Assembly: GCF_001431465.1 (NCBI RefSeq)
Contig: NZ_LDJJ01000020.1
Location: forward strand, 1 to 64,000
From: Stenotrophomonas terrae
GTDB taxonomy: Bacteria > Pseudomonadota > Gammaproteobacteria > Xanthomonadales > Xanthomonadaceae
Direction of reading: 5' to 3'
DNA: 64,000 nt
Position numbers and translations under genes: made by a program. Shown one piece after another: positions 45,089 through 53,738 of the stretch (position 1 is the first letter of the stretch; every line of letters begins with the position of its first letter). The notes under the pieces were generated by a model. The model ran no database searches, had not been told where the DNA came from, and worked only from the letters and a program-made list of their open reading frames with translations.

Positions 45089-45123
45089 CAGTACGTTCCG
45101 TTGCCTATGTTCTGCCGTCGCGC

Positions 45124-46677
45124 TCAGGCGCTGACGGCTTCCTCGGTCTTGCTGCCTTGACGCTGGCGCAGCAGGCGGTTGGTGACATCCAGCCAGGCCA
45201 GTGCGCTGGCCTCGATGATGTCACGGCTGGTGCCGGTGCCTTCGAGGATCTCACCTTCGTGGCGCACGCTCAGGTTGGCCTCGCCACGTGCATCGGCGCC
45301 GATGCCGACGCTGTGCACGTGGTAGCTGTCCAGGCTCAGCTGGATGCCGGTGGCGGCCGACAGCGCCGAGAACAGTGCATCGACCGGGCCGTCGCCCTGC
45401 GCGGTTTCAGCCACGCGGTTGCCTTCCGGATCGGACAGTTCAACCAGTGCGTTGGCGCGGCTGCCGACATCGCTGATGGTCATCGATGCCAGGCGGTAGC
45501 CGTCGCTGCTGGAGGTACCCTGCATCAGGGTCTGCAGGTCGGCGTCGGTGACCACGCGCTGCTGCTCGCACAGCGCCTTGAACTGCTCGAAGACCAGCTT
45601 CAGTTCTTCTTCTTCCAGCCAGAAGCCCAGCGCACGCAGGCGTGCCTCGACCGCGGCGCGGCCGCTGTGGCGGCCCAGCACCATCTGCGAGGATTCCCAG
45701 CCCACGTCTTCCGGACGCATGATTTCGTAAGTGTTGCGATTGCGCAGCATGCCGTGCTGGTGGATGCCTGATTCATGCGCGAAGGCATTGGCGCCGACGA
45801 TGGCCTTGTTGCGCTGGACCGGCATGCCGACCAGGCGCGACAGCAGCTGCGAGGTCGGCACGATGCGCTGGGTGTCGAAGCCGGTATCGAAGTTGTAGAA
45901 GGCATTGCGCACCTTCAGCACCATCGCGATTTCTTCCAGCGCGCAGTTGCCAGCGCGCTCGCCGATGCCATTGATCGAACCTTCCACCTGGCGCGCACCA
46001 CCTTCGATGGCGGCCAGCGAGTTGGCCACCGCCAGGCCCAGGTCGTTGTGGCAGTGGGTGCTGAAGATCACCTTGTCGGCACCGGCGGCATTGCCGATCA
46101 CGTGCTGGAACATCGCGCGGATTTCTTCCGGCGTGGTGAAGCCGACGGTGTCGGGCAGGTTGATGGTGCGTGCACCGGCGGCAATGGCCACCTGGGTGAC
46201 TTCGGTCAGGAAGTCCAGTTCGGTGCGGGTGGCGTCTTCGGCGGAGAACTCGATGTCATCTAGATAGCCGCGCGCCATGCTCACGTGCTTGTGCACCGAT
46301 TCCAGTACCTGCTCCTTGCTCATCCGCAGCTTGTGCTCGCGGTGCAGCGGGCTGGTCGACAGGAATACATGCAGGCGCGGGCGCGCAGCGGCTTCCAGCG
46401 CCTTGACCGAGGTTTCAATATCGCCGGCCAGGCAGCGCGACAGCACTGCCAGGACCGGCTGTCGTACCTCGCGGCCGATCAGCGCCATGGCTTCACGGTC
46501 GGATTGCGAACTTGCGGGGAAACCGGTTTCGATCACGTCCACGCCCAGTTCCGCCAGCGCCCTTGCCATCACCAGCTTCTGTGGTGGCGTCATGCTGCAG
46601 CCGGGTGATTGCTCACCGTCACGCAGGGTCGTGTCGAAGATGGTAATTCGCGGGGTGTTGTTGGTTGGAGTATTCAC
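45124..46677 (-). CDS. leuA: 2-isopropylmalate synthase
   Basis: The 517-residue enzyme condenses acetyl-CoA with 2-oxoisovalerate, the first step of leucine synthesis. It has the D-T-T-L-R-D-G-E-Q motif with the metal-binding Asp near the N terminus, the H-C-H-N-D-L-G metal site, and a C-terminal LeuA allosteric domain (about 390-505) that binds leucine for feedback inhibition. The start overlaps the ilvA stop (ATGA), so the two are translationally coupled. Confidence 0.96.
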   Translation of the reverse strand: MNTPTNNTPRITIFDTTLRDGEQSPGCSMTPPQKLVMARALAELGVDVIETGFPASSQSDREAMALIGREVRQPVLAVLSRCLAGDIETSVKALEAAARPRLHVFLSTSPLHREHKLRMSKEQVLESVHKHVSMARGYLDDIEFSAEDATRTELDFLTEVTQVAIAAGARTINLPDTVGFTTPEEIRAMFQHVIGNAAGADKVIFSTHCHNDLGLAVANSLAAIEGGARQVEGSINGIGERAGNCALEEIAMVLKVRNAFYNFDTGFDTQRIVPTSQLLSRLVGMPVQRNKAIVGANAFAHESGIHQHGMLRNRNTYEIMRPEDVGWESSQMVLGRHSGRAAVEARLRALGFWLEEEELKLVFEQFKALCEQQRVVTDADLQTLMQGTSSSDGYRLASMTISDVGSRANALVELSDPEGNRVAETAQGDGPVDALFSALSAATGIQLSLDSYHVHSVGIGADARGEANLSVRHEGEILEGTGTSRDIIEASALAWLDVTNRLLRQRQGSKTEEAVSA

Positions 46678-47774
46678 CAGAGGGTCTCCTCGACTGCGGC
46701 GGTAACGGGAAATTTGGGGGATTCGGTTTTGGAACTGCGCTGTGTCGATGCAACGACACGGCTTCTAAGTCGTTCGGCGTTACGCCGTCGAGGTTTGCGT
46801 GGAGGGCTGGGGCGGACTTCAGACAACAAGGTCGACAATACCGTGGCGTCGATGTTGCCGCCGGACACCACTGCGCATTTACGCTTGCCGGAAACACGGC
46901 GGCCGGCTGCCAAGGCCAGCGCGCCGGCGCCTTCGGCGATGACGTGTTCTTCCAATGCCAGCCGCACCAGGGTTTCGCGCAGCTCGGCCTCGCGCACGAT
47001 GACCACATCATCGAGCAGACTGGCGCACAGCCGGCGGGTGATGAAGCCGGGGATTTTGACCTTGACGCCATCGGCCAGGGTCGGCACCGGGTCGATCTCG
47101 CGCACGTCACCCTTGATGGCGCGGGCCATGGAATCCACGCCCTCGACCTGCGCGCCGATGATGCGCACGCCCTGCGACTTCAGTGCCAGTGCCACGCCCG
47201 ATGCCAGGCCGCCGCCGCCGATCGGCACGATCACCACGTCCGGCGCATGCGGGGCGATCTCGATGCCCAGTGTGCCCTGGCCGGCGATCACGTCCGGATC
47301 GTCGAAGGCGGACAGGAAACGGTAGCCATTCTGCTCGGCCAGCTCGCGGGCGAAGGCAAAGGCTTCGTCATAGCTGTTGCCATGCTGGCGCACGGTGGCG
47401 CCCCAGTGCTGGACGCCGGCAATCTTGGTGGCCGGTGCGCCGTGCGGCATCACCGTGATCGCCTGCACCCCCAGCCGGTGCGACGCCCAGGCCACGCCCT
47501 GTGCGTGGTTGCCGGCCGAAGCGCAGATCACCGGGCGCTCGTCGCCACGTTCCAGCGCGGCCAGCATTGCGTTCAGGGCGCCACGCACCTTGTAGGAACC
47601 GGTGCGCTGCAGGTTTTCCAATTTCAGCCAGGTGCCGAAACGCTCGGCGTAATGCAGCGGGGTAGGCGGCAGGAAACGGCGCAGGCGGGCCTGCGCGGCC
47701 AATACGTCGGCAACACTGACGTTCAGAACGTCAGTGGGTGCTGCAACTGCGACGGGGCGGCCACGATCAGGCAT
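46674..47774 (-). CDS. ilvA: Threonine dehydratase, short form without the regulatory ACT domain
   Basis: The 366-residue PLP enzyme makes 2-oxobutanoate for isoleucine synthesis. The PLP lysine is in [10 protein letters not shown] (about residue 57), and [10 protein letters not shown] and the G-G-G-G-L phosphate-binding loop follow. The C terminus ends after about 50 unconserved residues and lacks the ACT-type regulatory domain of long IlvA (about 510 residues), so feedback inhibition by isoleucine through that domain is not expected. It is therefore like TdcB in form but sits in a biosynthetic operon. The ATG at 47774 is preferred over a GTG five codons earlier. The stop overlaps the leuA start. 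Confidence 0.92.
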   Translation of the reverse strand: MPDRGRPVAVAAPTDVLNVSVADVLAAQARLRRFLPPTPLHYAERFGTWLKLENLQRTGSYKVRGALNAMLAALERGDERPVICASAGNHAQGVAWASHRLGVQAITVMPHGAPATKIAGVQHWGATVRQHGNSYDEAFAFARELAEQNGYRFLSAFDDPDVIAGQGTLGIEIAPHAPDVVIVPIGGGGLASGVALALKSQGVRIIGAQVEGVDSMARAIKGDVREIDPVPTLADGVKVKIPGFITRRLCASLLDDVVIVREAELRETLVRLALEEHVIAEGAGALALAAGRRVSGKRKCAVVSGGNIDATVLSTLLSEVRPSPPRKPRRRNAERLRSRVVASTQRSSKTESPKFPVTAAVEETLW

Positions 47775-47885
47775 GTACGTGGCCGTCACCGCAAACCGGC
47801 GAACACCCTGTCGGTTGCCCGCGTTGAAGAAGACCCCTCCGTTGCTTGCGGCGGCGTACTACCGGTACGCCACTTACATCGCTGC

Positions 47886-48137
47886 TCATACGCTGCTACC
47901 TGCTACCGGTACCACGCGCACCGAATCGCAGTCATAGACTTTCTGCAACTGGTGGCACAGGGTTTCCAGCGGGCGCGTGCCATCGATGTCGATCTGCACG
48001 TGCCAGCGGCCGGCATCGTCGGCCTTGCGTGCGCCGGCAATGTTGCTGGCGGAAAAGCCGCGACGTTCGACCATGCCGAGCACGCGCACCAGCGCGCCTT
48101 CGGCAGGCTTCAGCACCAGGTCAAGCCGGTATTGCAT
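47886..48137 (-). CDS. ilvM: Acetolactate synthase small subunit, IlvM-type ACT protein
   Basis: The 83-residue protein is a single ACT domain (M-Q-Y-R-L-D-L-V-L, then G-M-V-E-R-R-G-F and the last strand D-S-V-R-V-V-P-V). It matches the small IlvM type rather than the longer IlvH. Its start lies 17 bp inside the ilvG end, so translation is coupled, as expected for subunits of one enzyme. It would activate or regulate the large subunit. Confidence 0.9.
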   Translation of the reverse strand: MQYRLDLVLKPAEGALVRVLGMVERRGFSASNIAGARKADDAGRWHVQIDIDGTRPLETLCHQLQKVYDCDSVRVVPVAGSSV

Positions 48138-49848
48138 TGGAACTCTCCTGCGTTGCCTTGGCATGGGCCGGGTTGCTGTCCAGCATGGTGCTGTTGGCGT
48201 TGTTGGGTGGCACCAGCGGCCAGACGTTGGCGCGTGCGTCGATGGCCACGTGCAGCAGCATCGGGCCGGGCGCGTCGAACAGTTCGGCCAGGCCGTCCTC
48301 GACCTCGGCACGGTCGACGATGCGCTTGGCCTTGATGCCGAACACCTGTGCCAGGGCGACGAAGTCCGGGTTGTCGGACAGGTCGATCTCGCTGTAACGC
48401 TCGGCGTGGAACAGCTCCTGCCACTGGCGCACCATGCCCAGCGAGGAGTTGTCCAGCAGCACGATCTTGATCGGCAGCTTGCAGCGGGCGATGGTCACCA
48501 GCTCCTGCACGTTCATCATGAAGCTGCCATCGCCGGAGACCAGCACCACGGTGCGCTCGGGGCAGGCGAACTGCGCGCCCATCGCCGCCGGCAGGCCGAA
48601 GCCCATCGTGCCCAGCGCGCCGGAGGTCAGGTGGTTGCGCGGATGGTTGAAGCGGCAGTGCTGCGCCACCCACATCTGGTGCTGGCCGACATCGCAGGCG
48701 ATCACGGTGTCTGTCGGCGCCACTTCGCTCAGCCGCTTCAGCAAACGCGGGGCGTAGATCTGATCGCCGGGCGCATCGTAGCGGGCGGTGAACTTTTCGC
48801 GGTTGGCGGCGCAGCGGGCACGCCAGGTGTTGCAGTTGGCGCGCTCGCCAGTCAGCGCCAGCAGGCCGTCGCGGACGTTGCCAGGCAGCGAGATATCGGC
48901 GCCGCGCAGCTTGGATATTTCATAGATGTCCGCGTCCAGATGGATGACGCGGGCAAACGGGGCGAACTCGGCCAGCTTGCCGGTGGCACGGTCATCAAAG
49001 CGTGCGCCGACCACGATCAGCAGGTCCGACTCCTGCACCGCCATGTTGGCGGCGCGGGTGCCGTGCATGCCCAGCATGCCCAGGTATTGCGGATGGTTGG
49101 CGGGCAGGGCGCCCAGGCCGCGCAGGGTCAGCACGGTGGGGATGCCGGTGGCTTCGACGAACTGGCGGAACTCGCCCACCGCATCGGCCAGGGCAATGCC
49201 GCCGCCGCCGTAGATCACCGGCTTCTCGGCCTGGGCGATGGCAGCCAAGGCTTCCGCCAAGGCTTCGGCCGCCGGTGCCGGAATCGGATCAACCGAGGCC
49301 GGCACGTGATCGGGCAGATGTGCGGCACTGGCCAGCTGCACGTCCTTGGGCAGGTCGATCAACACCGGACCGGGCCGCCCTTCGCGGGCGACACGGAAGG
49401 CTTCAGCAACCACGTGGGGCAGCTCATCGACGCTGCGCACCAGCCAGCTGTGCTTGACGATCGGCAAGGTCATGCCGAACACATCCAGTTCCTGGAAGGC
49501 ATCGGTACCCAGCAACGGGGTACCGACCTGGCCGGTCAGGCACACCATCGGTACCGAGTCGAGCATGGCATCGGCGATGCCGGTGACCAGGTTGGACGCA
49601 CCCGGGCCGGAAGTGGCCACGCATACGCCGACCTTGCCGCTGGCGCGGGCGTACCCGTTGGCGGCCAGCGCCGCGCCCTGCTCGTGACGTACCAGGATGT
49701 GCTTGAGGCTGGAGTCCACCAATGCGTCATAGAACGGCATGATGGTGCCGCCCGGGTAACCGAACAGCGTTTGCACGCCTTCGGCTTCCAGGGCCTGCGT
49801 CAGCCAGCGTGCGCCATTGCGTGGCGCACCGGGGGTGGATGTGTTCAT
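48121..49848 (-). CDS. ilvG: Acetolactate synthase large subunit
   Basis: The 575-residue thiamine-diphosphate enzyme makes 2-acetolactate and 2-aceto-2-hydroxybutanoate. It has the catalytic Glu segment V-R-H-E-Q-G-A-A-L-A-A-N-G-Y-A-R and the ThDP motif G-D-G-S-F-M-M-N-V-Q-E-L. The ATG at 49848 begins the conserved N terminus. It is followed by ilvM with a 17-bp overlap and preceded by ilvC with 43 bp between. No ilvD is in the window, so the dihydroxyacid dehydratase step must be encoded elsewhere. Confidence 0.95.
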   Translation of the reverse strand: MNTSTPGAPRNGARWLTQALEAEGVQTLFGYPGGTIMPFYDALVDSSLKHILVRHEQGAALAANGYARASGKVGVCVATSGPGASNLVTGIADAMLDSVPMVCLTGQVGTPLLGTDAFQELDVFGMTLPIVKHSWLVRSVDELPHVVAEAFRVAREGRPGPVLIDLPKDVQLASAAHLPDHVPASVDPIPAPAAEALAEALAAIAQAEKPVIYGGGGIALADAVGEFRQFVEATGIPTVLTLRGLGALPANHPQYLGMLGMHGTRAANMAVQESDLLIVVGARFDDRATGKLAEFAPFARVIHLDADIYEISKLRGADISLPGNVRDGLLALTGERANCNTWRARCAANREKFTARYDAPGDQIYAPRLLKRLSEVAPTDTVIACDVGQHQMWVAQHCRFNHPRNHLTSGALGTMGFGLPAAMGAQFACPERTVVLVSGDGSFMMNVQELVTIARCKLPIKIVLLDNSSLGMVRQWQELFHAERYSEIDLSDNPDFVALAQVFGIKAKRIVDRAEVEDGLAELFDAPGPMLLHVAIDARANVWPLVPPNNANSTMLDSNPAHAKATQESSNAIPA

Positions 49849-49891
49849 GGAGCGACCTTTGCCTGTTGCGGGTGGGGGACCGCCGCGTGGA

Positions 49892-50866
49892 TTACGCGGT
49901 CTGACCTTGCAGCCAGACCATCTTGGCGCGCAGTTCCTTGCCAACCTTTTCGATCGGATGTTCCATGTCGGCCTGCTGGAACTTCTTGTAGTTCGGCAGG
50001 CCGGCGTCGTACTCGGCTTCCCAGTTCTTGGTGAAGGTGCCGTTCTGGATGTCGGTCAGCACATCCTTCATGCGTGCCTTCACCGAGGCATCGATGACGC
50101 GTGGGCCGCTGACGAAGTCGCCGTACTGCGCAGTTTCGGAGATGAACTCCAGCATGCGGGTGATGCCGCCTTCGTAGAACAGGTCGACGATCAGCTTCAG
50201 TTCGTGCAGCACTTCGTAGTAGGCGATTTCCGGCTGGTAACCGGCTTCCACCAGCGTTTCAAAGCCGGCCTGGACCAGCGAGGAAGCACCACCGCACAGC
50301 ACGGCCTGCTCGCCGAACAGATCGGTTTCGGTCTCTTCCTTGAAGGTGGTCTTGATGATGTTGGCGCGGGCGCCGCCCAGGCCGGCGGCATAGGCCAGCG
50401 CGTACTGCTCGGCCTTGCCGCTCTTGTCCTGGTAGACCGCGTAGATGCAGGGCACGCCGCGGCCGATTTCATACTCGCGACGGACCAGCGCACCCGGGCC
50501 CTTCGGCGCGACCAGCACCACGTCCAGGTCGGCGCGCGGCTCGATCATGCCGAAATGCACGTTCAGGCCATGTGCGAACAGCAGGCAGGCGCCCTGCTTC
50601 ATGTTCGGTGCCAGCACCTCGTTGTACAGCTTCTTCTGCACCATGTCCGGGGTCAGCACGGCGACCAGATCGGCGTCCTTGACCGCTTCGGCCGGGCTCT
50701 TGACGGTGAAGCCATCGGCCTGGGCCTTGACCTCGGTGGGGCCACCAGCGCGCAGGCCGACGATCACGTCGAAGCCGGATTCACGCAGGTTCATGGCATG
50801 GGCGCGGCCCTGGCTGCCGTAACCGACGACGGCGATTTTGATCTGGGGCAGTTCGTTGGTGCTCAT
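49892..50866 (-). CDS. ilvC: Ketol-acid reductoisomerase, class I
   Basis: The 324-residue enzyme rearranges and reduces acetolactate to the dihydroxy acid with NADPH. The Rossmann motif [13 protein letters not shown] lies near residue 16, and the C-terminal knotted domain has the acidic metal ligands in the [10 protein letters not shown] segment. This is the short class I form, not the 490-residue E. coli type. The ATG at 50866 starts the family-typical M-S-T-N-E. It is the first structural gene of the operon, about 195 bp after the attenuator terminator. Confidence 0.94.
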   Translation of the reverse strand: MSTNELPQIKIAVVGYGSQGRAHAMNLRESGFDVIVGLRAGGPTEVKAQADGFTVKSPAEAVKDADLVAVLTPDMVQKKLYNEVLAPNMKQGACLLFAHGLNVHFGMIEPRADLDVVLVAPKGPGALVRREYEIGRGVPCIYAVYQDKSGKAEQYALAYAAGLGGARANIIKTTFKEETETDLFGEQAVLCGGASSLVQAGFETLVEAGYQPEIAYYEVLHELKLIVDLFYEGGITRMLEFISETAQYGDFVSGPRVIDASVKARMKDVLTDIQNGTFTKNWEAEYDAGLPNYKKFQQADMEHPIEKVGKELRAKMVWLQGQTA

Positions 50867-51060
50867 GGTGCTTGGTTTCCTTGCGATGAAGAGAGACATG
50901 CAGAAAAAGAAACGGCCGTTGCGTCAGGACGCAGCGGCCGGGGTGGGCAGGGCAGACACCATGCAGGTCGCAGCGCTGCAGCTGGCAGCGTTGGCGGTGT
51001 GTTTGTTGAAGGTGTCTGGGGTCGAATACATGGTTTCAGATGAAATAGAAGCTGGAAACG

Positions 51061-51090
51061 AAAAACCCCGCGCCGGGGCCGGTGCGGGGT
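51061..51090 (-). terminator. ilv attenuator terminator
   Basis: On the minus strand, ACCCCGC (51090-51084) pairs with GCGGGGT (51071-51065) around a GC-rich inner part that can also pair (ACCGGC / GCCGGT), and the stem runs into five U (51065-51061), then CGUUU. It lies 25 nt after the leader peptide stop and about 195 nt before ilvC. Its place after a Leu/Val/Ile-rich leader marks it as the attenuator. Confidence 0.85.
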
Positions 51091-51115
51091 CTTTGTTCGA
51101 ATCTGGCATTTTCTG

Positions 51116-51235
51116 CTACGCGCCAGCTCGCCCCGCCCCTGTAGGTTCGGTAATAAGTACGAGTACAAGCAGCGACGCCGCGGCGCGAGCCGGGGTCGAA
51201 GACAAGTTGGCGGTGGTGTTGTGGCGTTGCAGCAT
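51116..51235 (-). CDS. ilv operon leader peptide (attenuation)
   Basis: A 39-codon frame opens with ATG at 51235 and ends with TAG at 51116-51118. Residues 22-28 are L-L-V-L-V-L-I (codons at 51172-51152), seven branched-chain codons in a row, in a peptide that otherwise is rich in Ala, Thr and Gly. A terminator follows 25 nt after the stop and ilvC comes next in the same direction. This is the layout of the ilv leader peptides of gammaproteobacteria: when charged tRNAs for Leu, Val or Ile are scarce, the ribosome stalls on these codons and the terminator does not form. A TAA directly precedes the ATG, so no earlier in-frame start exists. No Shine-Dalgarno is seen; the leader may be translated from a leaderless mRNA. 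Confidence 0.82.
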   Translation of the reverse strand: MLQRHNTTANLSSTPARAAASLLVLVLITEPTGAGRAGA

Positions 51236-51240
51236 TAGTC

Positions 51241-51270
51241 GAGATAACCACCGCCGCCACGCGCTGTCAA
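51241..51270 (-). promoter_or_regulatory. Candidate promoter of the ilv-leu operon
   Basis: On the minus strand a consensus -35 TTGACA (51270-51265) is followed after 18 bp by TATCTC (51246-51241), a weak -10. The predicted start of transcription, about 51234, coincides with the ATG of the leader peptide at 51235, so either the mRNA is leaderless or the true promoter is slightly further upstream. Confidence 0.5.
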
Positions 51271-51504
51271 CGCTTGCAGGTGTGATTGCCCTGAACCGCC
51301 GCGCAAGCCCCGCCGTAGCGGCATGGTTGCGGCTGAAACCTCCACTGACGGCGACCTGCAGTGCGCGGATTGCGCGGATTCGGGCCGTTTATGGCCGCTT
51401 GAGTGAAGCCGGCGAAAGTTTTTTGCAGGTTGATGATTGGATTGCGCCGCTTTTGCCGGTTTAACAAGTAAGGGCCTCTTTTGCCGGGCCAGCCGGGGAC
51501 AACC
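51271..51504. other. Gap between the ilv promoter and the BTAD regulator gene
   Basis: No gene is seen in this stretch. It should hold the promoter of the plus-strand regulator gene; no convincing elements were recognised. Confidence 0.4.
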
Positions 51505-52338
51505 ATGACGCAATTTGTAGAGCAGGACGCCGCATGCGCAGGCACCAACCGGTGTGGCGGGCACAGTGGCGCACCGATTACGGGCCTGGTCCAGCTGATG
51601 GGCCAAATCGACGGCTTGCCCGCGCCGCTGATCTATCGCAAGGGCTGGGCCCTGCTGGGCTACCTGGCGATGGAGTCCAACCGCATGCATTCGCGGGCGG
51701 CGCTGGCGGCGCTGCTGTGGCCCACCCTGGGCGAAACCAGTGCGCTGACCAACCTGCGCCAGGTGCTGAGCAACCTCAATCGTTTCTGCTGCATGGCCCT
51801 GGGTGCCGATGTGCTGCGCATCGAGCGCTCGGCGGTTGGCCTGATGCGCGGCAGTGAGCCCATGTTCGATATCGATCTGCTGCGGCTGGCGCCCTGTCAG
51901 TCGGTCTACCTGCTGGCCGAGCAACGGGTATTCATGGACGGCATGGAGGACATCGCCGACTCCAATTTTCAATCCTGGCTGGAAGCCACCCGGCAGATGC
52001 TGGAGGCCCAGCTGATGGGCGCGGCCGAGCGTTGCTGCGATGAGATGCTGGAAACCTCGCGCTGGGAACCGGCGATACAGCTGGCCCGTGCGTTGAGCCA
52101 GCGCGATCCGTGGAATGAAGCGCATGCGCGGCGGGTGATGCGCGCCCATGCCGGCAGCGGCATGCGCACGGCGGCGCTGAAGGTTTATCAGCGCTTCGAG
52201 TCGCTGCTGCGCAGCGAGCTGGGCTTGAACCCGGGCAAGGAGACGCGGCAGCTGTTGGAGCAGATTGGTGGCACTGTGCTGAATTGGGAATCCGGTCTGC
52301 GCAGCCCCGGTTACGAGACGGCGCACACACTGGCCTGA
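51505..52338 (+). CDS. BTAD/SARP-like transcriptional regulator
   Basis: The 277-residue protein has an N-terminal winged-helix-type region (about 30-120; K-G-W-A-L-L-G-Y-L-A, R-A-A-L-A-A-L-L-W-P, N-L-R-Q-V-L-S-N-L-N-R) and a C-terminal bacterial transcriptional activator domain of TPR-like helices (about 150-260; D-P-W-N-E-A-H-A-R-R-V-M-R-A-H, E-L-G-L-N-P-G). This is the small SARP form with no ATPase domain. SARPs are best known from actinobacterial secondary metabolism; proteobacterial copies are less studied. It is divergent from the ilv operon and converges with the pilus-like operon that ends at 52482, so that operon is a possible target. The ATG at 51505 was chosen over an earlier start at 51481 that lacks conservation. 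Confidence 0.85.
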   Translation: MTQFVEQDAACAGTNRCGGHSGAPITGLVQLMGQIDGLPAPLIYRKGWALLGYLAMESNRMHSRAALAALLWPTLGETSALTNLRQVLSNLNRFCCMALGADVLRIERSAVGLMRGSEPMFDIDLLRLAPCQSVYLLAEQRVFMDGMEDIADSNFQSWLEATRQMLEAQLMGAAERCCDEMLETSRWEPAIQLARALSQRDPWNEAHARRVMRAHAGSGMRTAALKVYQRFESLLRSELGLNPGKETRQLLEQIGGTVLNWESGLRSPGYETAHTLA

Positions 52339-52370
52339 GCGGCGGATCGCGGTAGCGCAATGCGCGAATA

Positions 52371-52399
52371 ATGGCGGCCGGTAACGGCCGCCATTTTTG
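52371..52399 (+). terminator. Rho-independent terminator of the BTAD regulator gene
   Basis: A perfect 10-bp stem (ATGGCGGCCG at 52371-52380, CGGCCGCCAT at 52385-52394) with a GTAA loop is followed by TTTTTGTT. It separates the regulator from the convergent pilus-like operon. Confidence 0.92.
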
Positions 52400-52481
52400 T
52401 TCCATGTCGATCCGGGCCACGTCTCGCTCCGCAAGGATCGGGAGTCGGGGCATACCTTATCGAGGCTGCCATATGGGCAAG

Positions 52482-53738
52482 CTATGGAGTGCTGGCGGGG
52501 GTCAACAATGCGGCAGTTTCCAGGGTTTGTTTGCTGGGGAAATTACCCTGCATATCGCCGCGCTTGACGTTGTAGTCGACCTCCCTGCTCAGCGCCCGCG
52601 ACCGACTCTGGAACGCCAGGGTCTTGAATGCGACGATCTGATCCTTCGAATCCTTGAGGTATTCACTGGCTTTGGCTTTCATGATGCCGGCGGCGATCAT
52701 CCCGCCCACCGACGATCCCACACCGCCTACGGCCACTGCTACGCGTCCGCTCAAGGCACCGTAGGTTTCCAGTGATTCACCGATGGCATCAAGTAGCCCG
52801 GCCACTGCGCTGGACATCTGTCCGGCTGCCGACAACAGACCGGCATCGGCGCTCATGTCACTGGCACTGGCCATCTGCTGCATGATTTCCAACTGTTCCT
52901 TGTAGTCATCCATTACCGGTGGGATCAGCGCTGCCGCGGCGCCCAGGTTGGCATGGGCATAGGTCAATGCGCCGACGGATTCGCCACAGCGCAACCGGGT
53001 CCACAGTTGGTCAGGGCCGACCGCCAGGGTTCTTTGCTCCTCCACCGCACGGGCCTGCTGTGGAGCGGCAAAGCCCAGCGGTACGTTGCTCGCGCCTTGT
53101 TCGGCCTGGCCTGGGGCGGCAACCACATAGGCCATGTTGCGTTCGCTGGCGATGTCATGGATATGGCTGCTTGAAGGGGCTTGGGCCGCCGCGGTGCGCA
53201 GCGCCTGGCAGAAATCCAGGCCGTTGTTCTGCAGTTCCGAGTGCGCACTGCAATCCGGAGCGTTGCTGCCAGCCTGCTTGCAGGCCAGCCCCGGCATGAC
53301 CACGCCCAGTTGTAGATTGCTGGTGGCGGTGACCTGCAGGTAATGGGCGCGGTCCTTGGCCACGGCCAGGTCCGCGTCCTGCGGTGCACTTGCATCGCTG
53401 CGACGCAGTACGCCGTACCAGAGCTGGCCAGCCTTTGGTTCGGGCAGCCCCAGCGTGTACCACGGCAGCCAACCGGTCTGGCCATGGCTGCAGTCTTCCA
53501 GGCCCTTGCCGTCGCTGGCGGCGGGGCAGGGCAGCCGGGCATGTGCGGCACTGAATGCGAGCAGGGCGTCATCGGCCCGCTGCAGCATTGTACGTTCGCT
53601 CTCTGTGCGGTTTACCTCACCCATCTGGCCAAGCCAGCGCACCAGCAGAACACCAATGATCCCGAGTATCACCAGAGTCACTGTCAGTTCGATCAGGCTG
53701 AAGCCGCGCGCAGCACGGCGCTGCAATGAACGTTTCAC
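52482..53738 (-). CDS. Large prepilin-like protein with R-L-P-C-P-A motif (418 residues)
   Basis: The N terminus is a type IV prepilin signal: a basic 12-residue leader, then G/F-S-L-I-E with Glu at +5 and a long hydrophobic helix. R-L-P-C-P-A follows (LPCPA at residues 69-73), then G-W-L-P-W-Y-T-L-G-L. Cys residues recur through the middle. The second half has Ala/Gly-rich hydrophobic stretches (about 265-365; V-G-G-V-G-S-S-V-G-G-M-I-A-A-G-I-M) unlike ordinary pilins. It is exported, cut by a prepilin peptidase and probably placed at or near a pilus tip. It overlaps the preceding gene by ATGA and is the last gene of the operon. Its motif and layout are shared with the two genes before it. 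No specific function is known. Confidence 0.8.
   Translation of the reverse strand: MKRSLQRRAARGFSLIELTVTLVILGIIGVLLVRWLGQMGEVNRTESERTMLQRADDALLAFSAAHARLPCPAASDGKGLEDCSHGQTGWLPWYTLGLPEPKAGQLWYGVLRRSDASAPQDADLAVAKDRAHYLQVTATSNLQLGVVMPGLACKQAGSNAPDCSAHSELQNNGLDFCQALRTAAAQAPSSSHIHDIASERNMAYVVAAPGQAEQGASNVPLGFAAPQQARAVEEQRTLAVGPDQLWTRLRCGESVGALTYAHANLGAAAALIPPVMDDYKEQLEIMQQMASASDMSADAGLLSAAGQMSSAVAGLLDAIGESLETYGALSGRVAVAVGGVGSSVGGMIAAGIMKAKASEYLKDSKDQIVAFKTLAFQSRSRALSREVDYNVKRGDMQGNFPSKQTLETAALLTPASTP

Noticed and set aside
47977..50034. Open frame of 685 codons on the plus strand
   Set aside because: It is antisense to ilvG, ilvM and part of ilvC, and shows no conserved motif.
50924..51109. Open frame of 61 codons on the minus strand in the ilv leader
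   Set aside because: It crosses the attenuator terminator stem and lacks a run of branched-chain codons. The 39-codon frame at 51116-51235 fits the leader role far better.
51036..51260. Frame starting with a GTG and reading A-A-V-V-I-S-T near the ilv promoter
   Set aside because: It also has a few branched-chain codons, but its start lies within the proposed promoter, upstream of the expected RNA 5' end, and it runs through the terminator.
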